Source: Desulfobacterales bacterium (lineage in GTDB: Bacteria; Desulfobacterota; Desulfobacteria; Desulfobacterales; 4be13). Taken from it: DNA of 10,657 nucleotides. The stretch covers positions 11,923 through 22,579 of the forward strand of contig JAOZLU010000045.1 of the NCBI GenBank assembly GCA_029934695.1, written 5' to 3'. The notes under the pieces were generated by a model. The model saw only the letters and a list, made by a program, of their open reading frames with translations. It was not told the origin of the DNA and searched no databases. Position 1 is the stretch's first letter. Each line of letters starts with the position of its first letter. The translations under genes were made by a program, and so were the position numbers. Shown piece after piece: positions 1 through 6,836 of this stretch.

Positions 1-119
1 TTCAGCACCGGTTCAATCCATATTTAAAGGAAGTGCTGAAATGAAATTTCAGCACCGGTTCAATCCATATTTAAAGGAAGTGCTGAAATGAAATTTCAGC
101 ACAGTCTGAAGGTGCTGAA
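1..119. repeat. 47-bp tandem repeat with perfect hairpins
   Basis: A 47-bp unit occupies 1-47 and 48-94 with no difference between copies. A third copy starts at 95 but matches only through TTCAGCAC (95-102). Each unit begins TTCAGCAC and ends GTGCTGAA. The strongest folds lie across unit junctions: GTGCTGAAAT (33-42) pairs with ATTTCAGCAC (46-55) around a GAA loop, and 80-89 pairs with 93-102 in the same way. A third hairpin keeps the 8-bp arms (95-102 and 112-119) but has an unrelated 9-nt loop. The identical units exclude a CRISPR array, which would have differing spacers. The array touches the window edge and may continue upstream. Its function is unknown. Confidence 0.9.
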
Positions 120-458
120 TACACGGGGGAAGAAAAATGACTTGAAAAATCAGAATGGTTGTGCATCCCCTATCGAATTTCTTTCCAGAGATACGCGCCA
201 TGTAAATGATCGGGATCGATCCACGACACAGACCGCATCACTTATCGCTGCTTCCTTCCAGATCTGACGAGGTTCATGACCGTCTGTTGCGCGGCGGCCG
301 ATCAGCATGGAAACATATCCGGTGTGAAACCCTTTAGAGGCATTCAGCCTCCCATATAGCGGATTTGGAGTAGAGGGCACCGCTAACGCCCCGCCTAGCA
401 CAACCAAAACTAAATATAAACCACAAAATCAGCTTTTCAAGAAAAAAAATCAATTTTA

Positions 459-487
459 TTGACATTCAATCGTCTCTGTCATAAATA
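459..487 (+). promoter_or_regulatory. Candidate sigma-70 promoter, distal to tilS
   Basis: A perfect -35 hexamer TTGACA (459-464) is followed after 17 nt by TAAATA (482-487), a poor -10 in an AT-rich stretch. It lies about 200 bp before the tilS start, so if real it gives a long leader. The assignment rests on hexamer matching alone. Confidence 0.35.
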
Positions 488-517
488 TTAAATGTTAAAT
501 GCAGATGTTAAGCGTTT

Positions 518-548
518 TTGCAACTTGCCTGACATCTGAAAATATACT
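518..548 (+). promoter_or_regulatory. Candidate proximal tilS promoter
   Basis: TTGCAA (518-523) and TATACT (543-548, five of six consensus bases) are separated by 19 nt, longer than ideal. The site is closer to tilS than the 459-487 candidate and has the better -10. Only one of the two may be used. Confidence 0.28.
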
Positions 549-681
549 GATTTATGTCAATCAAGTACCTGGCCAAAAGTTTTCCGGGATTTTTTTCCGG
601 GAAAACAGCTTTCACAGACCGCGGATGAACACTGATGAGTCCGCCGTCTGCGTTCACAATATGCAAATACCTTAAAACATT

Positions 682-2157
682 ATGGCCAATTACTTATCAC
701 ACAAAGCCCGTAATCATAAATTATTACAGACTGTAGCGCAGACCGTCAGCGCCTGTCAGATGTTTCAGCCCGGGGACTCAGTCCTTGTGGGCGTATCCGG
801 AGGCCCCGACTCTGTTGCGCTTCTCTATATGCTGCTTTCACTCTCCCCCGGATTTTCCATCAGGCTTGGCGTTGCCCACCTGAATCACTGTCTTCGCGGT
901 GAAGATTCAGACAATGACGCGGAATTTGTCGCATCTCTTGCCAGGGAGCTTGGCCTGCCTTATTATATCCGTAAAGAGGATGTTCAAAAATACAGGAATG
1001 CACACAAACTTTCTCTGGAAGAAGCTGCCAGGCAGGTGCGCTACGCTTTTTACGAAAATATGGCAGAAAAAAACGGGTTCAACAAAATTGCGCTGGGCCA
1101 TCATGCGGATGACAACGCTGAATCAGTTCTGATGTATCTGCTCCGGGGAAGTGGTCCCCGCGGTATTTCAGGAATACCGCCGGTAAGGGAAGGGAAGTTT
1201 GTCCGTCCGCTTATCTGTCTGACAAAATCCGAAATTATTGATTTTCTGGAATCAGACAGATTGAAATATGTGTCAGATTTAACCAACAGGGACACAAAAC
1301 ATCTCAGGAACAGGATACGCCATCATTTGCTGCCAATGTTGAAAGCATCTTATAATCCCAAAATCACTGAAACACTGAATCGGATGGCTTCAATTTTAAG
1401 GACTGAGGAAGAATGGATTGAAGAGGTGATAAATCCTGTGTTCAAATCCTGTGTTTCAGCGGTGGAAAATAAAAAAATTGCTCTTTCTGTTTCAGCAATG
1501 TACAGACTGCATGTCGCAGCCCAAAAGCGGATTGTCAGAAAAACAATCGCACAGGTAAAAGGGAATTTGCGGCGTATTACATACACACACACAGATGCCG
1601 TGCTGAACCTTCTGCAAAAAGGAACCGATTGTGCAAGCCTTGATCTTCCGGATCATATCAGGGTAAAGCGTGATCGCGGGATGCTCCTTTTTTCAGGTGC
1701 TGAAAGTTCAGATGCCGGTTGTGGAAATTTTGAATACAGCATCTTGGCTCCCGGGACAATATTTATAGAAGAAACCGGCGATTATCTGGAATTTTCCAGA
1801 ATAGGCAGGGAAGATATGCCCTGCTTCAAATCTGGGGATCCCGGGCGTTTCAGCTTTCAATCTTCAGATCAGGCTGTTTTTTTTGATATGGATACGTTAA
1901 GCTTTCCCATAATTATCAGAAATTTCAGGCCGGGGGACCGTTTTACCCCACTTGGCATGTCCGGTACCCAGAAAGTAAAAAAATATTTTATCAACAACAA
2001 AGTCCCGGGAAAGGAGCGGGTGAAATGTCCCATTCTGCTATGCCAGGGTAAAATTGTATGGATTGCAGGGCACAGAATGGATGAATCCGTGAAAGTGACA
2101 CCTTCAACCAGAAATGTGCTCAAAGCGGAACTTTTGAAAGTCAGAGTGGAAAGTTGA
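682..2157 (+). CDS. tilS: tRNA(Ile)-lysidine synthase TilS
   Basis: TilS ligates lysine to cytidine 34 of the CAU-anticodon isoleucine tRNA using ATP, which switches its codon recognition from AUG to AUA and its charging from methionine to isoleucine. It is cytosolic and normally essential. The 491-residue product carries the N-type ATP pyrophosphatase PP-loop SGGPDS (39-44), the family signature GHHADDNAES (139-148) followed by the RGSGPRG segment, and the C-terminal TilS domain with RPGDRF (416-421). Length is slightly above the usual 430-480. ATG 682 is the first possible start, because the in-frame ATG at 661 meets TAA four codons later; no clear Shine-Dalgarno precedes it. The last codons (from about 2136) lie inside a heptad repeat that also supplies the TGA stop. 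ftsH follows after 144 bp, a commonly conserved neighbourhood. Confidence 0.96.
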   Translation: MANYLSHKARNHKLLQTVAQTVSACQMFQPGDSVLVGVSGGPDSVALLYMLLSLSPGFSIRLGVAHLNHCLRGEDSDNDAEFVASLARELGLPYYIRKEDVQKYRNAHKLSLEEAARQVRYAFYENMAEKNGFNKIALGHHADDNAESVLMYLLRGSGPRGISGIPPVREGKFVRPLICLTKSEIIDFLESDRLKYVSDLTNRDTKHLRNRIRHHLLPMLKASYNPKITETLNRMASILRTEEEWIEEVINPVFKSCVSAVENKKIALSVSAMYRLHVAAQKRIVRKTIAQVKGNLRRITYTHTDAVLNLLQKGTDCASLDLPDHIRVKRDRGMLLFSGAESSDAGCGNFEYSILAPGTIFIEETGDYLEFSRIGREDMPCFKSGDPGRFSFQSSDQAVFFDMDTLSFPIIIRNFRPGDRFTPLGMSGTQKVKKYFINNKVPGKERVKCPILLCQGKIVWIAGHRMDESVKVTPSTRNVLKAELLKVRVES

Positions 2158-2225
2158 AAGTGAAAAATCCCTCCGGTTTTCAGCTTTTCACGTTGAACTT
2201 TTCACTGTCGAATTTCATAGTTGAA
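2136..2225. repeat. Heptad repeat, AAAGTTG family, inverted arms
   Basis: The sequence runs in 7-nt steps: GAAAGTC, AGAGTGG, AAAGTTG, AAAGTGA (2136-2163). After a short spacer it continues in the complementary sense as CTTTTCA, CGTTGAA, CTTTTCA, CTGTCGA (2184-2211). Arms 2145-2166 and 2185-2206 are imperfect inverted repeats around an 18-nt spacer, so the transcript could form a long weak hairpin that may act as a terminator. The array covers the last tilS codons and its stop. The same heptad recurs at 9504-9572. Confidence 0.8.
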
Positions 2226-2232
2226 ATTTTTC

Positions 2233-2261
2233 TTGCCTAACTTACAATAAAGAATTATTGT
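2233..2261 (+). promoter_or_regulatory. Possible ftsH promoter with a 7-bp dyad
   Basis: TTGCCT (2233-2238), 17 nt, then TATTGT (2256-2261) is a weak promoter match. A perfect dyad, ACAATAA (2244-2250) and TTATTGT (2255-2261) with loop AGAA, overlaps the -10 and could be an operator. Evidence is limited to the pattern. ftsH could also be transcribed from upstream of tilS. Confidence 0.25.
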
Positions 2262-2287
2262 CAAGGTTAATTTTTTAATTTTTGCAT

Positions 2288-2304
2288 GAGGAGGTAATTT
2301 TTTG
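2288..2304 (+). promoter_or_regulatory. Strong ribosome-binding site fixing a TTG start
   Basis: GAGGAGGT (2288-2295) is a near-perfect Shine-Dalgarno, six nt before TTG (2302-2304). It sets the ftsH start at a TTG codon. The product then begins MNPFYKN directly before the first membrane helix, as expected for FtsH. Confidence 0.85.
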
Positions 2305-5300
2305 AATCCATTTTATAAAAATCTGGCGTTATGGCTCGTCATCACTTTGATGATGATCATGCTTTATAATCTTTTTAACCAGCCCCCCCCCACTGAGACA
2401 AGCATCAGCTACACCCAGTTTCTTTCCATGGTTGAGGATGAACGTATTTCCGAAGTCCTTATTCAGGGACAGGAGCTTTTGGTTACCGATACAGATGGGA
2501 GCCGCTTCAAGATATATTTCCCCCAGGACGATGATCTTATCAGAATTCTGAGAGAGAAAGGCGTTGCAATCAATGCAAAACCGCCTGCCGAGTCACCATG
2601 GTTTGTCTCTGTGCTTGTTTCATGGTTTCCCATGCTGATACTCATCGGTGTATGGATTTTTTTCATGCGCCAGATGCAGTCCGGGGGCGGCAAAGCCCTC
2701 TCCTTTGGAAAGAGCCGTGCCCGTCTGCTTTCGGACTCCTCGGAAAAAGTGACGTTTGAGGATGTGGCAGGTATTGACGAGGCAAAAGAGGAACTGGGAG
2801 AAATTGTCGAGTTCCTCAAAGAACCCAAAAAATTCACACGGCTCGGGGGCCGTATCCCAAAAGGTGTCATTCTTATGGGGTCTCCGGGTACAGGAAAGAC
2901 CCTTCTGGGGCGGGCCATTGCCGGGGAAGCCGATGTTCCTTTTTTCAGCATCAGCGGATCGGATTTTGTGGAAATGTTTGTCGGTGTGGGAGCATCTGTC
3001 ACCGGAGACACCCCTGTTCTTATCCGTGATGCCAAAGGAACTCGTCTCCTCCCGATTGGTGAATTTGCTGATTCTTTTTATTTTGGCAAGACCGCTGATT
3101 TTGTTGTGCCTGTCAAAGAAGTGGAAACTCTGGGCTTTGTTGAAAAAGATTCCAAGTTTGCTGGCTCATCCAAGACCTTTTTCGGTCACAGCGACTGGCA
3201 GCCTGTGAAAGGCGTTTATCGGCATTGGGTGGATGAAATCTATGAAATCCACTACTTGGGAGGGGTCATTTGCACCACCGGAGACCATTCTGTTTTCATC
3301 CGTACCCGTGATGGAATTAAAGCGGTGCCGGCCAGCGAACTGAAACCGGAAGATGTGCTGGTGAACCTGCCCTTTAAGACAAGAGGCGTTTTCAGTCCGG
3401 ACACAGGCACCCCGCACGAAATCCGGGCACATCAGTTTGATTCGGCGATGCAGGAAGAGGAGTGGCTGACCGTCTGGGAGGAAGATGAGGCAGTCCGGAC
3501 AGCATATACTTATGCAATGGCCCAGAAAGGCCAAGTCAGCCAGTACGCCATTGGCCAGAATATCGGGGTTTCCCAGGCAACAGTGGGGAACTGGCATTCC
3601 GGTCAGCATCTCCCGCGTGCGTTGTCGGATCGGTACAACCGGACACAGGTACCTCAGCAGGTGCGTCTGACACCTGATCTGATGAAAGTGCTGGGATATT
3701 ACACAGCAGAAGGTCGGGTCAACAACTCGGTGGAGTTCGTTTTCGGATCCCATGAAAGTGCCTATATCAGGGAAGTTCTTGATCTGATGGCCGATATTTT
3801 CGGGCTTCACGCCCATGTCATACACACAGAAAGCAATTCGGCCCGACTGACCTTTTATGCTTCCCGTCTGGGCCCGTTTTTTGAACGGATGGCCGGCAAC
3901 GGCAGCCACAAAAAGCATGTTCCGGAGATACTGTGGGATCTGCCCCGTGAATATTTCCTTGCTTACCTGGAGGGATATGCCCTGGGTGATGGCTATACAA
4001 ACTCAGACGGCAAACTGATTGTAGCATCGGTGAGCCGGCAACTGATTCGGGAACTTTCCTGGCTGTGCGCGATGCACGGCATTGCAGTGGGTGTGGGAAA
4101 AACAGTCTTGCCCGAAGGACGGATTATCCGTAAAAAGCCGTTGCCGAAGGGCCATATCTGGCGTATGACCATTGGCAAGCGGGCAAATCCCTTTCGGACT
4201 TCGACCGAAGAGCCTGATATGGCAAAACGGCCGATAGTCCGGGAGGTGGTACGTCTGCCTTATAACGGCTTTGTCTATGACCTTGTTGGATGTGGAAATG
4301 AAGCCTTTTTCGGAGGTGAGAAGCCTGTCCTGCTTCACAATTCAAGAGTCAGGGATCTTTTTGTGCAAGGGAAAAAGAACGCCCCCTGTATTATTTTTAT
4401 TGATGAAATTGATGCAGTCGGCAGACACCGGGGCGCGGGTCTCGGGGGAGGGCATGACGAAAGAGAACAGACCCTTAATCAGTTGCTGGTGGAAATGGAC
4501 GGATTTGAGTCCAATGAGGGCGTGATTCTGATCGCTGCCACAAACCGGCCGGATGTGCTGGATCCCGCGCTGATGCGCCCGGGACGGTTTGACCGGCAGG
4601 TGGTTGTCTCGTTGCCGGATATCAGGGGCCGTGAAAAGATACTCAGGGTTCACATGAAAAAAACACCAGTCTCGCCGGATGTTGATCCGAACGCGCTGGC
4701 AAAGGGAACCCCCGGTTTTTCCGGTGCGGATCTGGAAAATCTTGTGAATGAATCCGCGCTTCTCGCCGCAAAGAGAAACAAGGACAAGATTGACATGACT
4801 GATCTGGAGGATTCCAAGGACAAAGTCTATATGGGACTGGAGCGCAAGTCCATGGTTCTCACGGATGAAGACAAAAAGATCACAGCATATCACGAAGCCG
4901 GTCATGCCCTTGTGACCCGCTTTCTGCCCGGCACGGACGCGGTGAACAAGATCACCATTATCCCCAGAGGTCGCGCATTGGGGGTGACATGGTACCTGCC
5001 GGAAGAGCGGTACACCCAGTTTAAAGATGAGTATCAGAGCAAATTGTCCGTGGCCTTCGGAGGACGGGCCGCTGAAGAGATTATTTTCGGTCGTATCAGT
5101 TCCGGTGCGTCGAGTGATATCAAACAGGCAACGGATATCGCCCAGAGTATGATACGTTCCTGGGGAATGGGTGAAGACCTGGGGCCTATTTCTTATGCCA
5201 AAAATGAAGAACAGATTTTTCTGGGGCGGGAAATTGCCCAGCACCGGGATTACTCCGATGATACTGCGAACAAAATAGACGCTGAGATAAGCAATCTGAT

Positions 5301-5505
5301 CAACGCGGCATACCAGCGATCAAAGAAAATTCTGGAAGAAAATATAGATATTCTTCATAAACTGGCAGAACTTCTCCTCGAAAATGAGACTGTTCTGGGC
5401 AAAGAACTGGATGAACTCATTTTTTCCATGAGACCCGGAATAAAGCTGCCGTCACAGCAATCTGAATATAAACAGGATGATAAAGGGTTAAAGGTTAAGA
5501 ATTAA
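2302..5505 (+). CDS. ftsH: ATP-dependent zinc metalloprotease FtsH, intein-containing precursor
   Basis: FtsH is a hexameric inner-membrane AAA+ protease that unfolds and degrades membrane and short-lived cytosolic proteins. The precursor has 1067 residues; removing the 449-residue intein (232-680) leaves 618, normal for the family. Visible elements are transmembrane helices at about 8-25 and 102-121 flanking the periplasmic domain, Walker A GSPGTGKT (193-200; most homologues have GPPGTGKT), pore-loop aromatic F226 in MFVGVG, and Walker B IIFIDE (697-702). The second region of homology has arginine fingers R759 and R762. The zinc site is HEAGH (864-868) with third ligand D939. All catalytic residues are present in one uninterrupted frame, so this is not a pseudogene. 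The intein splits the AAA domain between the pore loop and Walker B, so activity requires splicing. The C-terminal KGLKVKN and the stop are encoded by a heptad repeat. folP, a frequent downstream neighbour, is absent. Confidence 0.97.
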   Translation: MNPFYKNLALWLVITLMMIMLYNLFNQPPPTETSISYTQFLSMVEDERISEVLIQGQELLVTDTDGSRFKIYFPQDDDLIRILREKGVAINAKPPAESPWFVSVLVSWFPMLILIGVWIFFMRQMQSGGGKALSFGKSRARLLSDSSEKVTFEDVAGIDEAKEELGEIVEFLKEPKKFTRLGGRIPKGVILMGSPGTGKTLLGRAIAGEADVPFFSISGSDFVEMFVGVGASVTGDTPVLIRDAKGTRLLPIGEFADSFYFGKTADFVVPVKEVETLGFVEKDSKFAGSSKTFFGHSDWQPVKGVYRHWVDEIYEIHYLGGVICTTGDHSVFIRTRDGIKAVPASELKPEDVLVNLPFKTRGVFSPDTGTPHEIRAHQFDSAMQEEEWLTVWEEDEAVRTAYTYAMAQKGQVSQYAIGQNIGVSQATVGNWHSGQHLPRALSDRYNRTQVPQQVRLTPDLMKVLGYYTAEGRVNNSVEFVFGSHESAYIREVLDLMADIFGLHAHVIHTESNSARLTFYASRLGPFFERMAGNGSHKKHVPEILWDLPREYFLAYLEGYALGDGYTNSDGKLIVASVSRQLIRELSWLCAMHGIAVGVGKTVLPEGRIIRKKPLPKGHIWRMTIGKRANPFRTSTEEPDMAKRPIVREVVRLPYNGFVYDLVGCGNEAFFGGEKPVLLHNSRVRDLFVQGKKNAPCIIFIDEIDAVGRHRGAGLGGGHDEREQTLNQLLVEMDGFESNEGVILIAATNRPDVLDPALMRPGRFDRQVVVSLPDIRGREKILRVHMKKTPVSPDVDPNALAKGTPGFSGADLENLVNESALLAAKRNKDKIDMTDLEDSKDKVYMGLERKSMVLTDEDKKITAYHEAGHALVTRFLPGTDAVNKITIIPRGRALGVTWYLPEERYTQFKDEYQSKLSVAFGGRAAEEIIFGRISSGASSDIKQATDIAQSMIRSWGMGEDLGPISYAKNEEQIFLGREIAQHRDYSDDTANKIDAEISNLINAAYQRSKKILEENIDILHKLAELLLENETVLGKELDELIFSMRPGIKLPSQQSEYKQDDKGLKVKN
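2995..4341 (+). mobile_element. Intein with LAGLIDADG homing endonuclease inside FtsH
   Basis: This in-frame insertion of 449 codons (FtsH residues 232-680) has all protein-splicing blocks. Block A begins at Ser232 (SVTGDTPVLI). Block B contains the TxxH motif T326-H329. Block F is the YNGFVYDL region. Block G ends VLLHN, with Asn680 followed by Ser681 as the +1 nucleophile. Both splice nucleophiles are thus serines. Excision joins GVGA to SRVRDLF, the contiguous FtsH sequence. A homing endonuclease lies between the splicing halves: motif 1 LGYYTAEG (464-471, acidic E470) and motif 2 LEGYALGDG (556-564, acidic D563). Both catalytic acids are kept and I see no frame damage, so it may still be active. 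Residues about 398-435 look like a helix-turn-helix, with GVSQATVGNWHSG as the recognition part. The target in an empty allele would be the junction of GCA (2992-2994) and TCA (4342-4344). Confidence 0.95.
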
Positions 5506-5587
5506 GGGCTAAGGGTTAAGGACTGACCTTAACCCTTTTAACCCTTTTAACCCTTAACCCTTAACCCTTTTCCCCTTTACCCTTTAC
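5482..5587. repeat. Heptad repeat, GGGTTAA / TTAACCC family
   Basis: Five degenerate GGGTTAA units (about 5485-5519) are followed by a switch to the opposite sense, with TTAACCC, TTTTAACCC and TTTACCC units to 5587. The first arm encodes the last FtsH residues and the TAA stop (5503-5505). The second runs to within about 25 bp of the next reading frame. The unit resembles a telomere motif, but placement inside an ordinary gene junction and the inverted arrangement argue against a chromosome end. Confidence 0.9.
5513..5535 (+). terminator. Possible terminator hairpin after ftsH
   Basis: GGGTTAAGG (5513-5521) pairs perfectly with CCTTAACCC (5527-5535) around an ACTGA loop, and flanking heptads can extend the stem with bulges. 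It lies eight bases after the ftsH stop. There is no clean U-tract, only T-rich heptads downstream, so termination is plausible but not certain. Confidence 0.4.
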
Positions 5588-5609
5588 AAATGCTGTCGGA
5601 ACTTGAAAT

Positions 5610-5866
5610 ATGAAAGATATGGACATTTTTTGCAGGATCAGGCGCATTCTGATATCTGTTTTGTTTTTTCCCATAGCCTGTTTTTATCCCTTACGCCTGT
5701 AGCAATTGCTGAATCAGATAAGATTGTGATCTATTTTTACAGTTCTGAATCCAGTATCAACAACTTCAAATCCCTGAAAAAGGAATTTGACACCTATTTT
5801 TCCGCGGTTGGTCCTTATGAATTCCAGCCTGTCAAAAAACAGCAGGATTTTGAAAATATTTCTCGC
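5610..5866 (+). pseudogene. Truncated, frameshifted remnant of a secreted PhnD-like binding protein
   Basis: From ATG 5610 the frame reads as a good signal-peptide start (MKDMDIFCRIRR, then hydrophobic ILISVLFFPIACF) and stops at TAG about 30 codons in. A second frame continues with LSLTPVAIAES, a natural end to the same signal peptide, and then a mature segment (VIYFYSSESSINNFKSLKKE and onward to DFEN) that I associate with phosphate/phosphonate-type periplasmic binding proteins. One extra T in the run 5681-5685 would join the two frames. Similarity ends at about 5863, where the hairpin and the antisense end of the Uma2 gene begin; a mature protein would need some 200 further residues, which are missing. 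An uninterrupted frame from TTG 5603 to 5992 exists, but its first part is not a sensible signal sequence and its last part is Uma2 antisense. The family assignment is from memory and moderate. Confidence 0.6.
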
Positions 5867-5891
5867 CGGACGGGGTTTGCAACCCCGTCCG
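5867..5891 (-). terminator. Perfect 11-bp hairpin at the 3' end of the Uma2 gene
   Basis: CGGACGGGGTT (5867-5877) and AACCCCGTCCG (5881-5891) form a perfect GC-rich stem with a three-base loop. It starts ten bases beyond the Uma2 stop on the minus strand, where a terminator would be, and is followed on that strand by an AT-rich stretch with no strong U-run. It also marks the point where the PhnD-like remnant breaks off, so it may instead be a dispersed REP-type palindrome. Confidence 0.55.
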
Positions 5892-5901
5892 TTCAAATGG
5901 G

Positions 5902-6681
5902 TCAGTCCGCGTTTATGCCCAATTCTCTGAGCATGGCTGCCAGTTTTCTGGCCCGCTGCTCTGCTTTCTCCCTGCCCTGTCTCTCCTCCTGATAGTCTTT
6001 CAGGACAAAAGAGCGATATATCTGATCTTCGGCCATACTGATCTCCGAAGGCCGCAGGTACAGGTCCTCCTCACGGAACTGAAATCCCGGCAGCACCCGG
6101 GAACATATCACACCGTCCGGGAGCGTCGGTCTGATCGGGGTGTAAAATCCGCTTTGAAGCTGATAAAAGGCGGTCTCCGGCCCTTTGCGGTCCAGAATGA
6201 AATACTCTTTCACCCCGGTCTGGCAGTACTCGTTTTTCTTTGTCACTGTGTCCCGTATCACATACTCCGGCTTCGAGTCGGAGACGAATTCGAAACATAC
6301 GTCAAAGATTCCCCCGTAGCTGCGGTCAAACCTGTCTATGCGGACCGGATTGGATTTCAGGATCAGCGCGAGATCCGGCCTCCGCACAGATGTGTTTCCC
6401 GGGATGGCCAGTCTGAACCCGACCTCCATTCCGATCATATCCCCGACCGGATTTGTCTTAAGATACTCCCTCAGCAGGAAATAAAACCAGTCATACATCA
6501 GAAAAGTTTCCGTGTCCCCCATCGGCCTCTCCTCCAGAACTCCGTTATTCCATTCATAAGTTATGTCCGGCATCTCATAATACGTCTCCCAGTATTCCTC
6601 CTCCGACACGCGCAGCATGTCTCCCGGAAGCGGAAGCATCCCGGTCTTTTCCGGGACCGGTGCGTGATGCAGTGTTCCCAT
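5902..6681 (-). CDS. Uma2 family (DUF820) endonuclease-like protein
   Basis: The 259-residue product belongs to the Uma2/DUF820 family, which has a PD-(D/E)xK restriction-endonuclease-like fold and is multi-copy in cyanobacteria and some Desulfobacterota. Its physiological substrate is not established. Candidate active-site residues are D103 in RRPDLALIL, E131 in CFEFVSDS, and K148 in the D144-x3-K148-x3-Y152 pattern, followed by GVKEYFILD (156-164), a family hallmark. The C-terminus (about 225-259) is a charged helix ending LAAMLRELGINAD, typical of the family. ATG at 6681 is preceded by a purine-rich GGGGG site a few bases upstream. There is no signal peptide or membrane segment, so it is cytosolic. 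It runs against its neighbours, has its own candidate promoter and terminator, and sits beside a broken gene, consistent with a transferred module. Confidence 0.9.
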   Translation of the reverse strand: MGTLHHAPVPEKTGMLPLPGDMLRVSEEEYWETYYEMPDITYEWNNGVLEERPMGDTETFLMYDWFYFLLREYLKTNPVGDMIGMEVGFRLAIPGNTSVRRPDLALILKSNPVRIDRFDRSYGGIFDVCFEFVSDSKPEYVIRDTVTKKNEYCQTGVKEYFILDRKGPETAFYQLQSGFYTPIRPTLPDGVICSRVLPGFQFREEDLYLRPSEISMAEDQIYRSFVLKDYQEERQGREKAEQRARKLAAMLRELGINAD

Positions 6682-6805
6682 ATTTCCCCCTTCGCCTCCC
6701 CATGTTTCGGAAGTCCTGTTTTCATTTTCAAGGTATGAAAGTTCAGCCCGCTCCTTTCAGGCTGCTTATGAAAATCCTGTGTGAGCCTCTTTTTATCTTC
6801 CTGTC

Positions 6806-6836
6806 ATTATATCCGAATTTAATCAGGTGATTGCAA
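6806..6836 (-). promoter_or_regulatory. Candidate promoter of the Uma2 gene
   Basis: Read on the minus strand, TTGCAA (6836-6831) is followed after 19 nt by a perfect TATAAT (6811-6806). It points toward the Uma2 start at 6681, giving a leader of about 120 nt. The -10 is strong; the spacing is slightly long. Confidence 0.45.

Larger units (their letters stand above)
120..681. other. Gene-poor region upstream of tilS
   Basis: I see no convincing gene here. A minus-strand open frame (407-150, TTG start, 85 codons) has no ribosome-binding site and no family I recognise; it could be a decayed fragment. From about 408 the sequence becomes AT-rich and holds two candidate promoters, annotated separately. 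At 574-608 the segment TTTTCCGGGA occurs twice. At 619-640 there is a GGATGAACACTGATGA-type segment, a short repeat style common between genes in environmental bacteria. Confidence 0.5.

Noticed and set aside
1..119. CRISPR array
   Set aside because: The 47-bp units are identical throughout, with no variable spacers, and each is internally palindromic across its junctions.
384..402. GCTAACGCCCCGCCTAGC resembling an integron attC end
   Set aside because: There is no paired core site, no integrase, and no cassette structure nearby.
150..407. Minus-strand open frame of 85 codons
   Set aside because: It has a TTG start without a ribosome-binding site, no recognisable family and no operon context. 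It is kept only as a possible decayed fragment in the gap description.
628..650. CTGATGAGTCC resembling a hammerhead ribozyme core
   Set aside because: The required GAAA and closing stems do not follow. The segment is better explained by the GGATGAACACTGATGA-type intergenic repeat.
3166..3918. 250-codon minus-strand frame opposite the intein
   Set aside because: It is antisense to a well-supported plus-strand coding sequence, with no motifs of its own.
4342..5244. 300-codon minus-strand frame opposite the ftsH protease part
   Set aside because: It is a shadow of a conserved plus-strand gene; its composition is as expected from reverse reading.
5485..5587. Telomere-like TTAACCC array as a replicon end
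   Set aside because: It lies between genes, switches orientation in the middle, and matches the style of the other heptad arrays in the window.
5869..5992. 3' part of the continuous 129-codon frame after the PhnD-like remnant
   Set aside because: It is hairpin sequence followed by antisense of the Uma2 C-terminus, so it is chance read-through rather than coding sequence.
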